Shown: positions 17,015 through 25,267 of the stretch, in pieces
Numbering within the stretch: position 1 is the first letter of the stretch
How the letters are laid out: the number at the start of each line of letters is the position of its first letter
Origin: Martelella sp. HB161492
GTDB taxonomy: Bacteria > Pseudomonadota > Alphaproteobacteria > Rhizobiales > Rhizobiaceae
Length of the DNA: 64,000 nt
Direction: 5' to 3'
Assembly: GCF_013184775.1 (NCBI RefSeq)
Contig: NZ_JAATVV010000008.1
Coordinates: forward strand, 186,001-250,000
Notes under the pieces: model-generated
What the model was told of the DNA's origin: nothing
Databases searched by the model: none
Seen by the model: the letters and a program-made list of their open reading frames with translations, nothing else
Made by a program: the position numbers and the translations under genes

Positions 17015-17031
17015 ACCAGTTATTAACTGGT
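17015..17031. promoter_or_regulatory. Perfect palindromic operator, likely bound by the adjacent GntR
   Basis: ACCAGTT-ATT-AACTGGT: perfect 7-base arms with a 3-base centre, 1 base after the gntR stop and about 60 bases before the NanE-ROK start. Size and symmetry suit a HutC-type GntR dimer. It is the best of three related sites in the window. Confidence 0.6.
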
Positions 17032-17089
17032 TGCACGCTGGTCTTTTTTGCGCTCCAATCCTCGCAAAAGAATGACAAGAGGGTCCGTC

Positions 17090-18595
17090 GTGGAGTACGC
17101 ATTTCGTTCAGACAGCCTCATCGTATCGTGTCAGCCCGTGCCGGACGGACCGATGGATGATGGTATCTTCGTGGCCGCCTTTGCCGCCGCCGCAGAGGCA
17201 GCCGGTGCCGCAGCGCTCCGCGTGGAGTCGGCAGCCTATGTCAGGGCGACCCGTCCGGCGGTGAAAATTCCGATCATCGGAATCGTCAAGCGCGATCTCG
17301 ATGACAGCCCCGTTCGCATCACGCCCTTTGTTTCCGATGTCGAGGATCTGGTCACAGCGGGTGCAGATGTGATTGCCTTTGACGCGACCGACCGCATCCG
17401 CCCCGTGACGGTGGCGGAACTGGTCAAGGCTGCCAAGGCCCATGGCAAGCTCACCATGGCTGATTGCGCCAGCCTGGATGACGCCAGACGGGCGCTGGCG
17501 CTGGGTGTCGATTTCGTCGGCACCACGCTTTCAGGCTATACAGGCCCGGGCCCGGAGCCGGTCGAGCCCGACTTTGCCTTGATTGCGGCGATGCGCGCGC
17601 TGACCCCGAATGTCATTGCCGAAGGGCGCATCCGCACGCCGGATCAAGCGTCAGCGGCAATTGCCGCAGGTGCCCGCAATGTCGTTGTCGGCTCGGCAAT
17701 CACCCGTACCGAACATGCCACCGGCTGGTTCCGCGAAGCGGTGGAGAAAGCGAGCATCAGGCGTAGCGGTACCGCGCTGGCGCTCGATATCGGCGGCACG
17801 AAATCGATGGCCGCTCTGGTGACCGGCGGCACCGTCGTCGAAACCGTTACCATCGCCACGGCACGCGCGGAAGGTCCGGATGCCTGGCTTGCCGCCATTG
17901 CCGAGAAAACCAAAGCCTGGCGGGGCCGCTATACCCATGTCGGCATCGCCGCGACCGGGCTGATCGATCAGGGCAGCTGGCAGGCGCTCAACCCCAAGAC
18001 GCTTGCCATTCCCGCCAATTATCCGCTGGAACAGCGCGCCAGCGCGATCTTCGGCGTCTCTGCCCGCGCCTTCAATGATGCCCAGGCAGCCGCCTGGGGC
18101 GAGTATCTGATTTCGGGCCATCCCGGCTCCTCTCTGGTTTTTCTCACCATCTCCACCGGGATCGGCGGCGGCGTCGTGATCAATGGCAGGCTCCTTACCG
18201 GCCTTGCCGGCCATTTCGGCCTGACCGGCGGCATGAGCCCGCTCGAGGATCGGGTATCCGGCCGTTTCATCGCCAGTGAAGCCGAACGGACCGGCCATGC
18301 CGGCGATGCAGTCAGCGTTTTTGCCGCAGCGGCGGCCGGGCAAGACTGGGCCGAGGCCATTGTCACGAAGACCGCCCAGAAGGTCGCGGCCCTGACGGCC
18401 GACATTCAGCTGATGTTCGACCCGGATGAAATCGTGGTCGGCGGCGGGATCGGTCTCGCCACCGGTTTTCTCGACCGGGTGAAAGCCGAACATCTTCACC
18501 TTGCTGAAAGACTGAGGCCACGACTTGCCGCCGCCCGCTCCGGAACGGCCGCCGGCATTCTCGGCGCCGCCGACATGGCCCTGACAGACGCCTGA
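17090..18595 (+). CDS. nanEK: Fused N-acetylmannosamine-6-phosphate 2-epimerase (NanE) and ROK-family sugar kinase (NanK)
   Basis: Residues about 1-225 are NanE, a TIM barrel that converts ManNAc-6-P to GlcNAc-6-P: LIVSCQPVPDGPMDD, IGIVKRDLDDSPVRITP (catalytic Lys near 67), GTTLSGYTGPGPEPVEPD, VIAEGRIRTP (catalytic Glu near 178), VVVGSAITR. Residues about 228-502 are a ROK kinase: ALDIGGTKSMAAL (ATP loop), FNDAQAAAWGE (catalytic Asp), STGIGGGVVING. The ROK zinc-binding Cys cluster (CGCGxxGCxE) is missing; the segment after GHFGLTGG has no Cys. The fusion couples ManNAc (or GlcNAc) phosphorylation to epimerisation. GTG 17090 is chosen for GAGGG six bases upstream; ATG 17072 is possible. Confidence 0.88.
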   Translation: MEYAFRSDSLIVSCQPVPDGPMDDGIFVAAFAAAAEAAGAAALRVESAAYVRATRPAVKIPIIGIVKRDLDDSPVRITPFVSDVEDLVTAGADVIAFDATDRIRPVTVAELVKAAKAHGKLTMADCASLDDARRALALGVDFVGTTLSGYTGPGPEPVEPDFALIAAMRALTPNVIAEGRIRTPDQASAAIAAGARNVVVGSAITRTEHATGWFREAVEKASIRRSGTALALDIGGTKSMAALVTGGTVVETVTIATARAEGPDAWLAAIAEKTKAWRGRYTHVGIAATGLIDQGSWQALNPKTLAIPANYPLEQRASAIFGVSARAFNDAQAAAWGEYLISGHPGSSLVFLTISTGIGGGVVINGRLLTGLAGHFGLTGGMSPLEDRVSGRFIASEAERTGHAGDAVSVFAAAAAGQDWAEAIVTKTAQKVAALTADIQLMFDPDEIVVGGGIGLATGFLDRVKAEHLHLAERLRPRLAAARSGTAAGILGAADMALTDA

Positions 18596-18661
18596 AGCGG
18601 CGTCTGGACAATGCCCGCATGACGACAACTGAACAATAACGCATGAAAAAGGGAACAATCG

Positions 18662-19984
18662 ATGATCAGAAGAACAGCTCTCGCGGCCTTTGCCGCCCTT
18701 CTTGCCGGCACAGCGCTGCCAGGTCTTGCCAATGCCAATGTCACCGTTCTCGGCTGGCCCGGCGGTTCGGAAGAAACCGCCCTTCGCGCCGTTGTCGACA
18801 CCTATAACAAAACGGCCAGCGACGACGATCATGTCGACCTGATCTTCTTCAGCCGCGATGGTTTTTACGACAAGCTCCAGGCCGATCTTGCGGCCGGGTC
18901 CGATGCCTTTGACATCAACCTGATCGCGACCTATTCGATCGGCCGTTACGCGCCCTACATGGAACCGATCGAACTCGGCCCCGAGGCAGAAACGGTCTTT
19001 GGCGATGCCGTGCTCAAAACCATGCAGTATGACGGCAAGCAATATGGCGTGCCAACCGACCTGTCGCTGCATTTCATGTATTACCGCACCGACCTGCTCG
19101 ACGAGCTTTTGGCCAATGACGCGGAAAAAGCCGAATATTCCAAAATTGCCGAACAATATCTTGGCAAACCGATGCAGCCCAAGCCCGCCGACGAGTGGAC
19201 CTGGGACGACTGGGCGGCAACCGCGCTCTACTTCTCCAAGTCTGTGAACAAGGCCAGCCCGGTACGCTACGGCACCGTGCTGCAGATGAAGAACCTGCTG
19301 TTCAACATGATGGTGTTCCAGTCATTGCCGCGCTCCTATGGTGCGGACTGGGAAGATGCGAACGGCAATGTGACCATCGATTCCGAGGGTTATCGCAAGG
19401 GTCTTGAACTCTACAAGATGCTTTATGACGCCGGTGCGACCCCGAAGGATTCGCTGTCTTACGAATATCCAGAAACCAATGCCGCCTTCACCTCCGGCCA
19501 GGTGGCCACAGCGCTGCAATGGAACGCCGCCGCCGCTGATCTGATGGACCCGGAAAAGGCGCCTGCAGTTGCCGATGCCACCGGCATTGTCGCACCGCCT
19601 GCCGGTCCTGATGGCCGCGCCGACCATATTCACGGCCTCGGTCTTGGCCTCAACAAGAATGCCAAGAACAAGGAGGGTGCAATCAAGTTCCTGAAATGGC
19701 TCTCCACCGAGGATGCCGCGCTTCTTTACGCAACCAATGGCGGTTCGCCGGCACTGATGCCTGATGTCGTCGCCAAGATTGCCGATCAGCGCCCCGATCT
19801 CGTCGATCTCGGCCAGTTTGCAAGCAAGTATGGCTATGTCATGAATGGCGGAACCTCGGCCAATGCGCTGTCGATTTACGAGCTTCAGGCGCGTGAATTC
19901 ACCGGTTACTGGTCGGGTCAGGAAACGCTGGATGAAGCGCTGGCCAACACCAAGTCCGGTATGGAAGCGCTTCTGAAGCAGTAA
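18662..19984 (+). CDS. Sugar ABC transporter substrate-binding protein, family 1
   Basis: Periplasmic binding protein, 440 residues, with a signal peptide (about 1-25, ending LANAN). The mature part shows the MalE/UgpB-type layout: VTVLGWPGG..E.ALRAVVDTYN, YDKLQADLAAGSDAFDI, KQYGVPTDLSLHFMYYRTDLL, ALQWNAAAADLMDP and GLGLGLNKNAKNKEGAIKFLKWLS. It lies 66 bases after the NanE-ROK gene and before two permeases, so the ligand is probably an N-acetylated amino sugar. No ATPase gene is in this operon; a shared MsmK/UgpC-type ATPase must serve it. Confidence 0.88.
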   Translation: MIRRTALAAFAALLAGTALPGLANANVTVLGWPGGSEETALRAVVDTYNKTASDDDHVDLIFFSRDGFYDKLQADLAAGSDAFDINLIATYSIGRYAPYMEPIELGPEAETVFGDAVLKTMQYDGKQYGVPTDLSLHFMYYRTDLLDELLANDAEKAEYSKIAEQYLGKPMQPKPADEWTWDDWAATALYFSKSVNKASPVRYGTVLQMKNLLFNMMVFQSLPRSYGADWEDANGNVTIDSEGYRKGLELYKMLYDAGATPKDSLSYEYPETNAAFTSGQVATALQWNAAAADLMDPEKAPAVADATGIVAPPAGPDGRADHIHGLGLGLNKNAKNKEGAIKFLKWLSTEDAALLYATNGGSPALMPDVVAKIADQRPDLVDLGQFASKYGYVMNGGTSANALSIYELQAREFTGYWSGQETLDEALANTKSGMEALLKQ

Positions 19985-20023
19985 GTTCTGCGATTGCGGG
20001 CGGCGATCCCCTCCGCCGCTCAC

Positions 20024-20077
20024 GTTCCGGGTGCGCCGGAACCGGGTCACGCTTCGGCCGAAGCCAGGGCGTGACCC
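20024..20077 (+). other. Two consecutive stem-loops between binding-protein and permease genes
   Basis: GTTCCGG/CCGGAAC (20024-20030 with 20036-20042) and GGGTCACGC/GCGTGACCC (20044-20052 with 20069-20077), the latter with the inner palindrome TTCGGCCGAA. No T-run follows. The place, right after a binding-protein gene, suggests mRNA stabilisation of the upstream segment rather than full termination. Confidence 0.6.
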
Positions 20078-20127
20078 GCAGCCGCGCCACCTCGGGAGCC
20101 CCTTTACGATTGACCAGGCGAGATGAA

Positions 20128-20997
20128 ATGCACCTTATAAAGCCCGGCGAAGGACGCCTGTTTCTGTCACCGCTTGTCGTTTTCCTGTTGCTGTTTCTCG
20201 GCTTCCCGGCAATCGTGAACCTTGTCTACTCGGTTTCGAATGTGTCGTTTGAGACCCTGCGTGAACCGCATATCAGCGGTTTCGGCAATTATGTCGATGT
20301 GCTGAGCGACCGCCATTTCTGGCGCGCCTCGTGGTTTTCGCTGCGCTTCGGCATCATCACCGCCGTGCTGGAATGCGTGATCGGCCTGTTTCTGGCGATC
20401 TTCCTGTCGCCGCTTCTGGCCAAACGCTCCTGGCTGATGGCGCCGCTGATGCTGCCCCTGATGGTGGCGCCAGCCATGATCGGCCTGATGTACCGGCTCG
20501 TCCTGCATGAATTTGCCGGTCCGGTTCCCTATTATCTTTACCTCTGGTTCGGCGACAGTCCCGCCTTTCTCGATGCGGATAACGCGTTTCGCACGCTGGT
20601 GGTGATTGAAACCCTGCAATGGACACCCTTCGCCTTTCTGCTGTTCCACACCGCCTATTCCGCCATTCCGCTTGATGTGCGCGAGGCAGCCGCCCTGGAC
20701 GGCGCGACCGGCTGGACGCTTCTGACCAAGGTGGAGCTGCCGCTGATCAAACCGACGCTTGTGGTCGCCTTCCTCATCCGCTTCATCGACGGATTCCGGG
20801 TTTTCGACAATATCTATGCCCTGACCGGCGCCGGTGCGGGCGGCTCCACCACATCGCTGTCGATCTACATCTATCAGGCCTTTTTCAAGGAGGGCGCCAT
20901 CGGCAAGGCCGTCGCCGCCTCCGTCATCCTGTTCATCGTTTCACTGATCGTGCTTTACAGCCTGACGGCGCTTGGCCGCCGCAAGGGAGATCGCTGA
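20128..20997 (+). CDS. Sugar ABC transporter permease, MalF/UgpA type
   Basis: Inner-membrane permease of about 289 residues with six helices; the first is LSPLVVFLLLFLGFPAIVNLVYS. The EAA loop is REAAALDGATGWTLLTKVELPLIKP, the site where the ATPase docks. FDNIYALTGAGAGGSTTSLSIYIYQ is the usual MalF C-terminal part. ATG 20128 is chosen over an upstream in-frame start at 20071 because that would place the stem-loop inside the coding sequence and add an untypical Arg-rich leader. The stop overlaps the next start. Confidence 0.87.
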   Translation: MHLIKPGEGRLFLSPLVVFLLLFLGFPAIVNLVYSVSNVSFETLREPHISGFGNYVDVLSDRHFWRASWFSLRFGIITAVLECVIGLFLAIFLSPLLAKRSWLMAPLMLPLMVAPAMIGLMYRLVLHEFAGPVPYYLYLWFGDSPAFLDADNAFRTLVVIETLQWTPFAFLLFHTAYSAIPLDVREAAALDGATGWTLLTKVELPLIKPTLVVAFLIRFIDGFRVFDNIYALTGAGAGGSTTSLSIYIYQAFFKEGAIGKAVAASVILFIVSLIVLYSLTALGRRKGDR

Positions 20998-21818
20998 TGC
21001 TCAAATCATTGCGCTGGATCGTCTTTGTGATTGCCGCGGTGGCGATGAATTTCCCCGTCATTGTCACGCTGATCACCTCCTTCAAGAGTGCCCGCGAAAT
21101 CGCCACCAATGCCGGTCTGTGGATCAACCACCCGACGCTTGCCAACTATCTCTCGGTGCTGACCGATACGTCGCGCTTCAACATCTGGCTTTATCTGTGG
21201 AACTCCACCGCGGCCTCGCTGATCGCCACCATTCTGGCGATGATCCTGACCTTTCCGGCCGCTTATGTGATCGCCCGCAGCGAGACAGGCCGCAAGGTGC
21301 TGTTTCCCATCGTTGTCAACTTGCGCGCCGTGCCGCTGATCATTTTCGCCATTCCGCTTTACATGATGTATCAGTGGGCCGGTCTTCTCGATACCCGGAT
21401 CGGCCTTGGCCTGATCCTCACCATTGTCAACATTCCGCTGGCACTGGTCATTCTGGTCAACGCCATTTCCGATGTGCCGATCGAGCTGGACGAGGCTGCC
21501 AAGGTGGATGGCGCCAGCACATTGCACACGCTGCGCCGGGTGATCTGGCCGGTGGTGCGCCCTGCCCTTCTGACCACCTTCATCTTCGGCTTCATCACCG
21601 CGTGGAACGAGTTTCTCTTCGGTCTGATGCTGACGACCAACCATGCCGTGCCGATGACGGTCGGCGCCTCCTTCTTCTTCGCCGCCAGCGGCGGTGGTGT
21701 GAACTGGGGCACGGCGTCTGCGGTGATGATCATCGGCGCATTGCCGCCATCCGTGATCGGTCTGCTGATGTACAAGCAGATCTTCGGCTCGATGACCGCC
21801 GGTGCGGTGAAAGGCTAA
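20997..21818 (+). CDS. Sugar ABC transporter permease, MalG/UgpE type
   Basis: 273 residues, six helices. It starts with ATG in a TGATG overlap with the first permease, so the two are translationally coupled. The EAA loop is DEAAKVDGASTLHTLRRVIWPVVRPA; TAWNEFLFGLMLT and the C-terminal ending MTAGAVKG are family marks. It completes the importer of the NanE-ROK operon. Only 9 bases separate its stop from the stop of the convergent DUF1275 gene. Confidence 0.9.
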   Translation: MLKSLRWIVFVIAAVAMNFPVIVTLITSFKSAREIATNAGLWINHPTLANYLSVLTDTSRFNIWLYLWNSTAASLIATILAMILTFPAAYVIARSETGRKVLFPIVVNLRAVPLIIFAIPLYMMYQWAGLLDTRIGLGLILTIVNIPLALVILVNAISDVPIELDEAAKVDGASTLHTLRRVIWPVVRPALLTTFIFGFITAWNEFLFGLMLTTNHAVPMTVGASFFFAASGGGVNWGTASAVMIIGALPPSVIGLLMYKQIFGSMTAGAVKG

Positions 21819-21827
21819 AGCCAGGTC

Positions 21828-22502
21828 TTAAAAATTCTCGCCGGAGCGCCAGTGGAGAATGAAGCTTAAGGCGATCAGCGCTGGCGGCACAAGAAAGCAG
21901 AGCTTGCCCGCGACGAGATAGATAAGCGCTGCTGTTGCGCAGCCAATGCCAAAAGCGACCAGAGCCGGAACGAGCATCTTCAGCCGCCCGCTCACCTTTT
22001 CCCGGTCGATGTCGCGCCCGAACAGGATATCGGCCAGATCCAGCATGATCTGGGTCGTCGTGCCGGTCATCAATGTTGAAGGCGGTCGTTCCGGCAGATG
22101 AACGCGGTGCAGAGCGTTCTGCATGGCCATTGCGACGACCAGAACCATGCCGAGTACGATCTCGGCGGTGCTTGCGGTCTTGCCGAAGGTGATCGAAAAC
22201 GCCATGCCAGCGGCGATCGAGAACAGGATGAACTTGGTCACCAGCAGGATCGTCACCACCGGATAGTCCTTCTCCTTCAGCCACTGTCCGAAGATACGGG
22301 CAGCGAAGATGGAAAGACAGAAGACCGGAATGGCGAGAAGCTTGGAAAATTCCCCGCCCGTACCATTGACAATGGAGGCCCCGAGCGTGACGAAATTGCC
22401 GGTGACATGGGCCACGAACAGCCCGTTCAGCGTGACAAAGCCCATTGTGTCAACATAGCCGCCGTTAAAGCTCAGAAGCGATGCAAGGACCGGTTTGGAC
22501 AT
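21828..22502 (-). CDS. DUF1275 (YoaK-type) membrane protein
   Basis: About 225 residues with five to six hydrophobic helices. FNGGYVDTMGFVTLNGLFVAHVTGN is the clear family signature, and MTGTTTQIMLDLADILFG near the middle is also conserved. Function is unknown in the family. ATG 22502 has GGAG seven bases before it; the longer frame to 22562 lacks such a site. It is not obviously linked with the neighbouring sugar genes. Confidence 0.85.
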   Translation of the reverse strand: MSKPVLASLLSFNGGYVDTMGFVTLNGLFVAHVTGNFVTLGASIVNGTGGEFSKLLAIPVFCLSIFAARIFGQWLKEKDYPVVTILLVTKFILFSIAAGMAFSITFGKTASTAEIVLGMVLVVAMAMQNALHRVHLPERPPSTLMTGTTTQIMLDLADILFGRDIDREKVSGRLKMLVPALVAFGIGCATAALIYLVAGKLCFLVPPALIALSFILHWRSGENF

Positions 22503-22571
22503 ATGAAGTCTCCACGCTGATTGGAAGGCGAAGACTTTGCCGTCACGGCCGCGGCGAGGCAAGTGCTGCTT

Positions 22572-23867
22572 TCAGGCAAGCGCCTTCGGCATGGCGGAAG
22601 CCGCATGACGCGGGCCTGGCACGATACCGCGGTGGTTGAGATTGGCGATCACGCCGGCACCGAAGACGAGGGCTGCGAGTGCCAGTCCCGCAAGCGTCCA
22701 CAGGAACAGCGAGGCACTGGCAGCGAGGATGCTGGGGGTGACAAAGGCAAATCCGGCGCAGACGAAACGGCTGACGGCATAGGAAAGACCGAGCGCGCTT
22801 GCTCTGGCACGGGCCGGAAAACTCTCCTGGGTCCAGACCTTGTAGGTCGCCTCACCGGCAAAGCAGCAGCCGAACTGGTAGAGGCAGAGGCCGATGATCA
22901 CGAGGCCGAGCTGACTGCCCCCGGAAACCGCCAGCATGACCATAGCAACAACGATGGCTGCGGCGCCGGCATAGAAGACCGGGTTTCTGAAACGCGTATC
23001 GACGAGACGGACATAAAACACTGCAAGCGCTAAAACGACGATCTCGATTGCCACACTGAGGCCGGTGGCAAGAGGCTGCGACGCTCCCGAAACCATGACG
23101 AGAAAATAGTTCTGAAACTGACCGAAGGTGTTGGCGAGCAAGCCCCAGCAGATATAGAAAAGAATGATCAGCACGGTGGTGCGCCGCAGCACCGGATCAC
23201 GAAACAGGCGGGCAAGCGCAAAGCCTGACGGCGCATTCTCCATGCCCTCATCCGGCGCCGATGACACCGGCGCGGCGCCGAACACGCCGCCAAAGGCACT
23301 CGCGGCGAAGGTGATAAGTCCGGTCAGCGCCAGCACCGTGAAGATGATGCGCACGCCCGCGAGACCAAGGCCGGAAAACACAAAGCCGAAGCCCATGGAC
23401 CCGGCAATGCCGACCGTCCACATGACCTGCGTGAAGGAAACCAGCCGGGCCTGCGCATCCTGAGGGGCCCGCTCAGACAGAAGCGCGACCGAGGCCGGAA
23501 GTGCTGCACCGGAGGAGAAGCCGCCGATCACCGCCGCCAGAACAAGCATATCCGCGTTGCTGGCCAGCGCCATCAGTGCCGCACCCAGGGCAAAAACGAT
23601 GATCGCGATGTTGAAGATGCGGTGATGGCCGAAGCGATCGGCAAGCGGACCGCCGACAAGGGCACCGGCGGCAATGGCCAGCGTCAGCCCGCCGCTGACA
23701 ATACCGACGGCCCAGGCGCTCATGACAAAGGAAATCTGCCAGATGGCAATGGCGATGCCGACAGAAACGATGATGGAAGAGCCAAGATAAGACGCCATGC
23801 CTGCAGTCAGCGCCATCTTGAACAGCTGCCTGCCGCCACTGGCAGAAGAAACGGATCTGACCGTCAT
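22572..23867 (-). CDS. Major facilitator superfamily transporter
   Basis: About 431 residues, 12 predicted helices. The loop 2-3 motif is GGPLADRFGHHRIFN (MFS motif A), and YKVWTQESFPARARASALG between helices 10 and 11 resembles the sugar-porter PESPR-type motif. RLFRDPVLRRTTVLIILFY begins the second half. A sugar or polyol substrate is likely but unproven. ATG 23867 is used; in-frame ATGs further upstream (23930, 23954) have no clear ribosome binding site. Confidence 0.8.
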   Translation of the reverse strand: MTVRSVSSASGGRQLFKMALTAGMASYLGSSIIVSVGIAIAIWQISFVMSAWAVGIVSGGLTLAIAAGALVGGPLADRFGHHRIFNIAIIVFALGAALMALASNADMLVLAAVIGGFSSGAALPASVALLSERAPQDAQARLVSFTQVMWTVGIAGSMGFGFVFSGLGLAGVRIIFTVLALTGLITFAASAFGGVFGAAPVSSAPDEGMENAPSGFALARLFRDPVLRRTTVLIILFYICWGLLANTFGQFQNYFLVMVSGASQPLATGLSVAIEIVVLALAVFYVRLVDTRFRNPVFYAGAAAIVVAMVMLAVSGGSQLGLVIIGLCLYQFGCCFAGEATYKVWTQESFPARARASALGLSYAVSRFVCAGFAFVTPSILAASASLFLWTLAGLALAALVFGAGVIANLNHRGIVPGPRHAASAMPKALA

Positions 23868-24062
23868 GAAATGCCCCGGACGCCGCACATTCCCGGCAGG
23901 TCGCGCGGCTTTGCGATCTCCTGACGGCATACAATGCGCGTAAGGCTGCTGCATCGCAATATCAAGGATCAGAATCAACTGACCGCACGGCCAAATTGCC
24001 GCAGCCGGAATTTTCACCCCCGCCGGCGATATCAGGCGCCGGGCGGGGAACGGAACTCAAGA

Positions 24063-25115
24063 TCAGGCGGGCAGCGTGGAAAAGACGAAGCGCATGCGAT
24101 GCGCATAATGTTCGCCAGCCTTCAGCACCACGGAGGGGAAGTTGGGATGATGCGGGCTGTCAGGATATTTCTGGGTCTCCAGCGCGAAACCGGCATAGGC
24201 GTGATAGGTCACACCGTCCTTGCCGGTGGTGGGGGCTGCCTGGTAATGCGCGGCCGTATAAAGCTGAACCCCCGGCTGGTTGGTATAAAGCGCCATGGCG
24301 CGGCCGCTCGCCGGATCATGCGCTTCTGCCGCCAGGTGCATTTCGCCATCATAGGCTGACAGGCAGAGATTATGATCATAGCCGATGCCCGGCCAGGTCT
24401 CGGTAATATGATCGCCGATCCGGTGCGCCGTGGTGAAATCGTAAGGCGTGCCGGTGACGGAGACGATCTCGCCGGTCGGGATCTTTTCCTCTGTTACCTG
24501 GGTATAGTGGTCGGCGCCGATCCACAGGATCTGATCTTCAACGCTGCCACTGCCGTGCCCACCGAGGTTCCAGTAGCCGTGATAGATGATGTTGGCGATG
24601 GTGGCCCGGTCGCTGACGGCTTCCATGGTCAGTTCCAAAGCCCCGTCATCGTCAAGCCGATAGGTCGTGGTCGCCTCAAGCGCGCCCGGATAGCCCTGAT
24701 CACCATCAGGCGAATGAAGCCGGAAGATCACCGCATTGCGGGCTTCATCGGTCTCGGCGCGCCAGAACCTTTTGCCGAATCCCGGCAGGCCGCCATGCAG
24801 ATGGTGCGGGCCGGAATTGGTCGGCAGCTGATAATCGACGCCGTCCAGGCTGAACTTGCCATAGGCAAGCCGGTTCGACAGCCGGCCACAGATCGCGCTG
24901 GCATTGCCGGGATTGCCGACATAGCTTGCCGGATCGTCATAGCCGATGACGATATCCTCGACCTTGCCCTTGCTGTCCGGGCGGGTCAGCCGGGTCATGA
25001 TCGCGCCATAGGTCATGACCTCGATCTCGGTGTCTCCACCCTTCAGCCGATAGGCATCAACATCCTGACCATCGATCGTTCCGATGATGGCGTGCTTGAT
25101 CTCATGATGTGCCAA
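24063..25115 (-). CDS. galM: Aldose 1-epimerase (galactose mutarotase family)
   Basis: Interconverts alpha and beta anomers of aldoses, cytoplasmic, about 350 residues. Motifs: GRLSNRLAYGKFSLDG, PHHLHGGLPGFGKRFW (substrate-binding His), IIYHGYWNLGGHG (THxYFNL in GalM, here with Tyr-His-Gly), GYDHNLCL, and ALETQKYPDSPHHPNFPS with the catalytic Glu. TTG 25115 is taken as start because AGGAG lies 9 bases upstream; an ATG at 25166 would add an untypical leader. It stands between an MFS carrier and transketolase, which suits aldose catabolism. Confidence 0.88.
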   Translation of the reverse strand: MAHHEIKHAIIGTIDGQDVDAYRLKGGDTEIEVMTYGAIMTRLTRPDSKGKVEDIVIGYDDPASYVGNPGNASAICGRLSNRLAYGKFSLDGVDYQLPTNSGPHHLHGGLPGFGKRFWRAETDEARNAVIFRLHSPDGDQGYPGALEATTTYRLDDDGALELTMEAVSDRATIANIIYHGYWNLGGHGSGSVEDQILWIGADHYTQVTEEKIPTGEIVSVTGTPYDFTTAHRIGDHITETWPGIGYDHNLCLSAYDGEMHLAAEAHDPASGRAMALYTNQPGVQLYTAAHYQAAPTTGKDGVTYHAYAGFALETQKYPDSPHHPNFPSVVLKAGEHYAHRMRFVFSTLPA

Positions 25116-25267
25116 GGCACCTTGCTCCTGTGCTCTTAAGATTGAAGCGCTGCGGCCGCCGGACATGCCGTTGCCAGAACATATCCGGCGGCTGCCTGCG
25201 GTCCGGGGCTCTGCGTTCCCCGAACCTAAGCGATATCAGCCAAATCCTGATTCCTGAAGGATCAGGA

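Noticed and set aside
17651-19156. Antisense open frame of 501 codons
   Set aside because: It spans the end of the NanE-ROK gene and the start of the binding-protein gene, both certain, and has Gly-rich nonsense composition.
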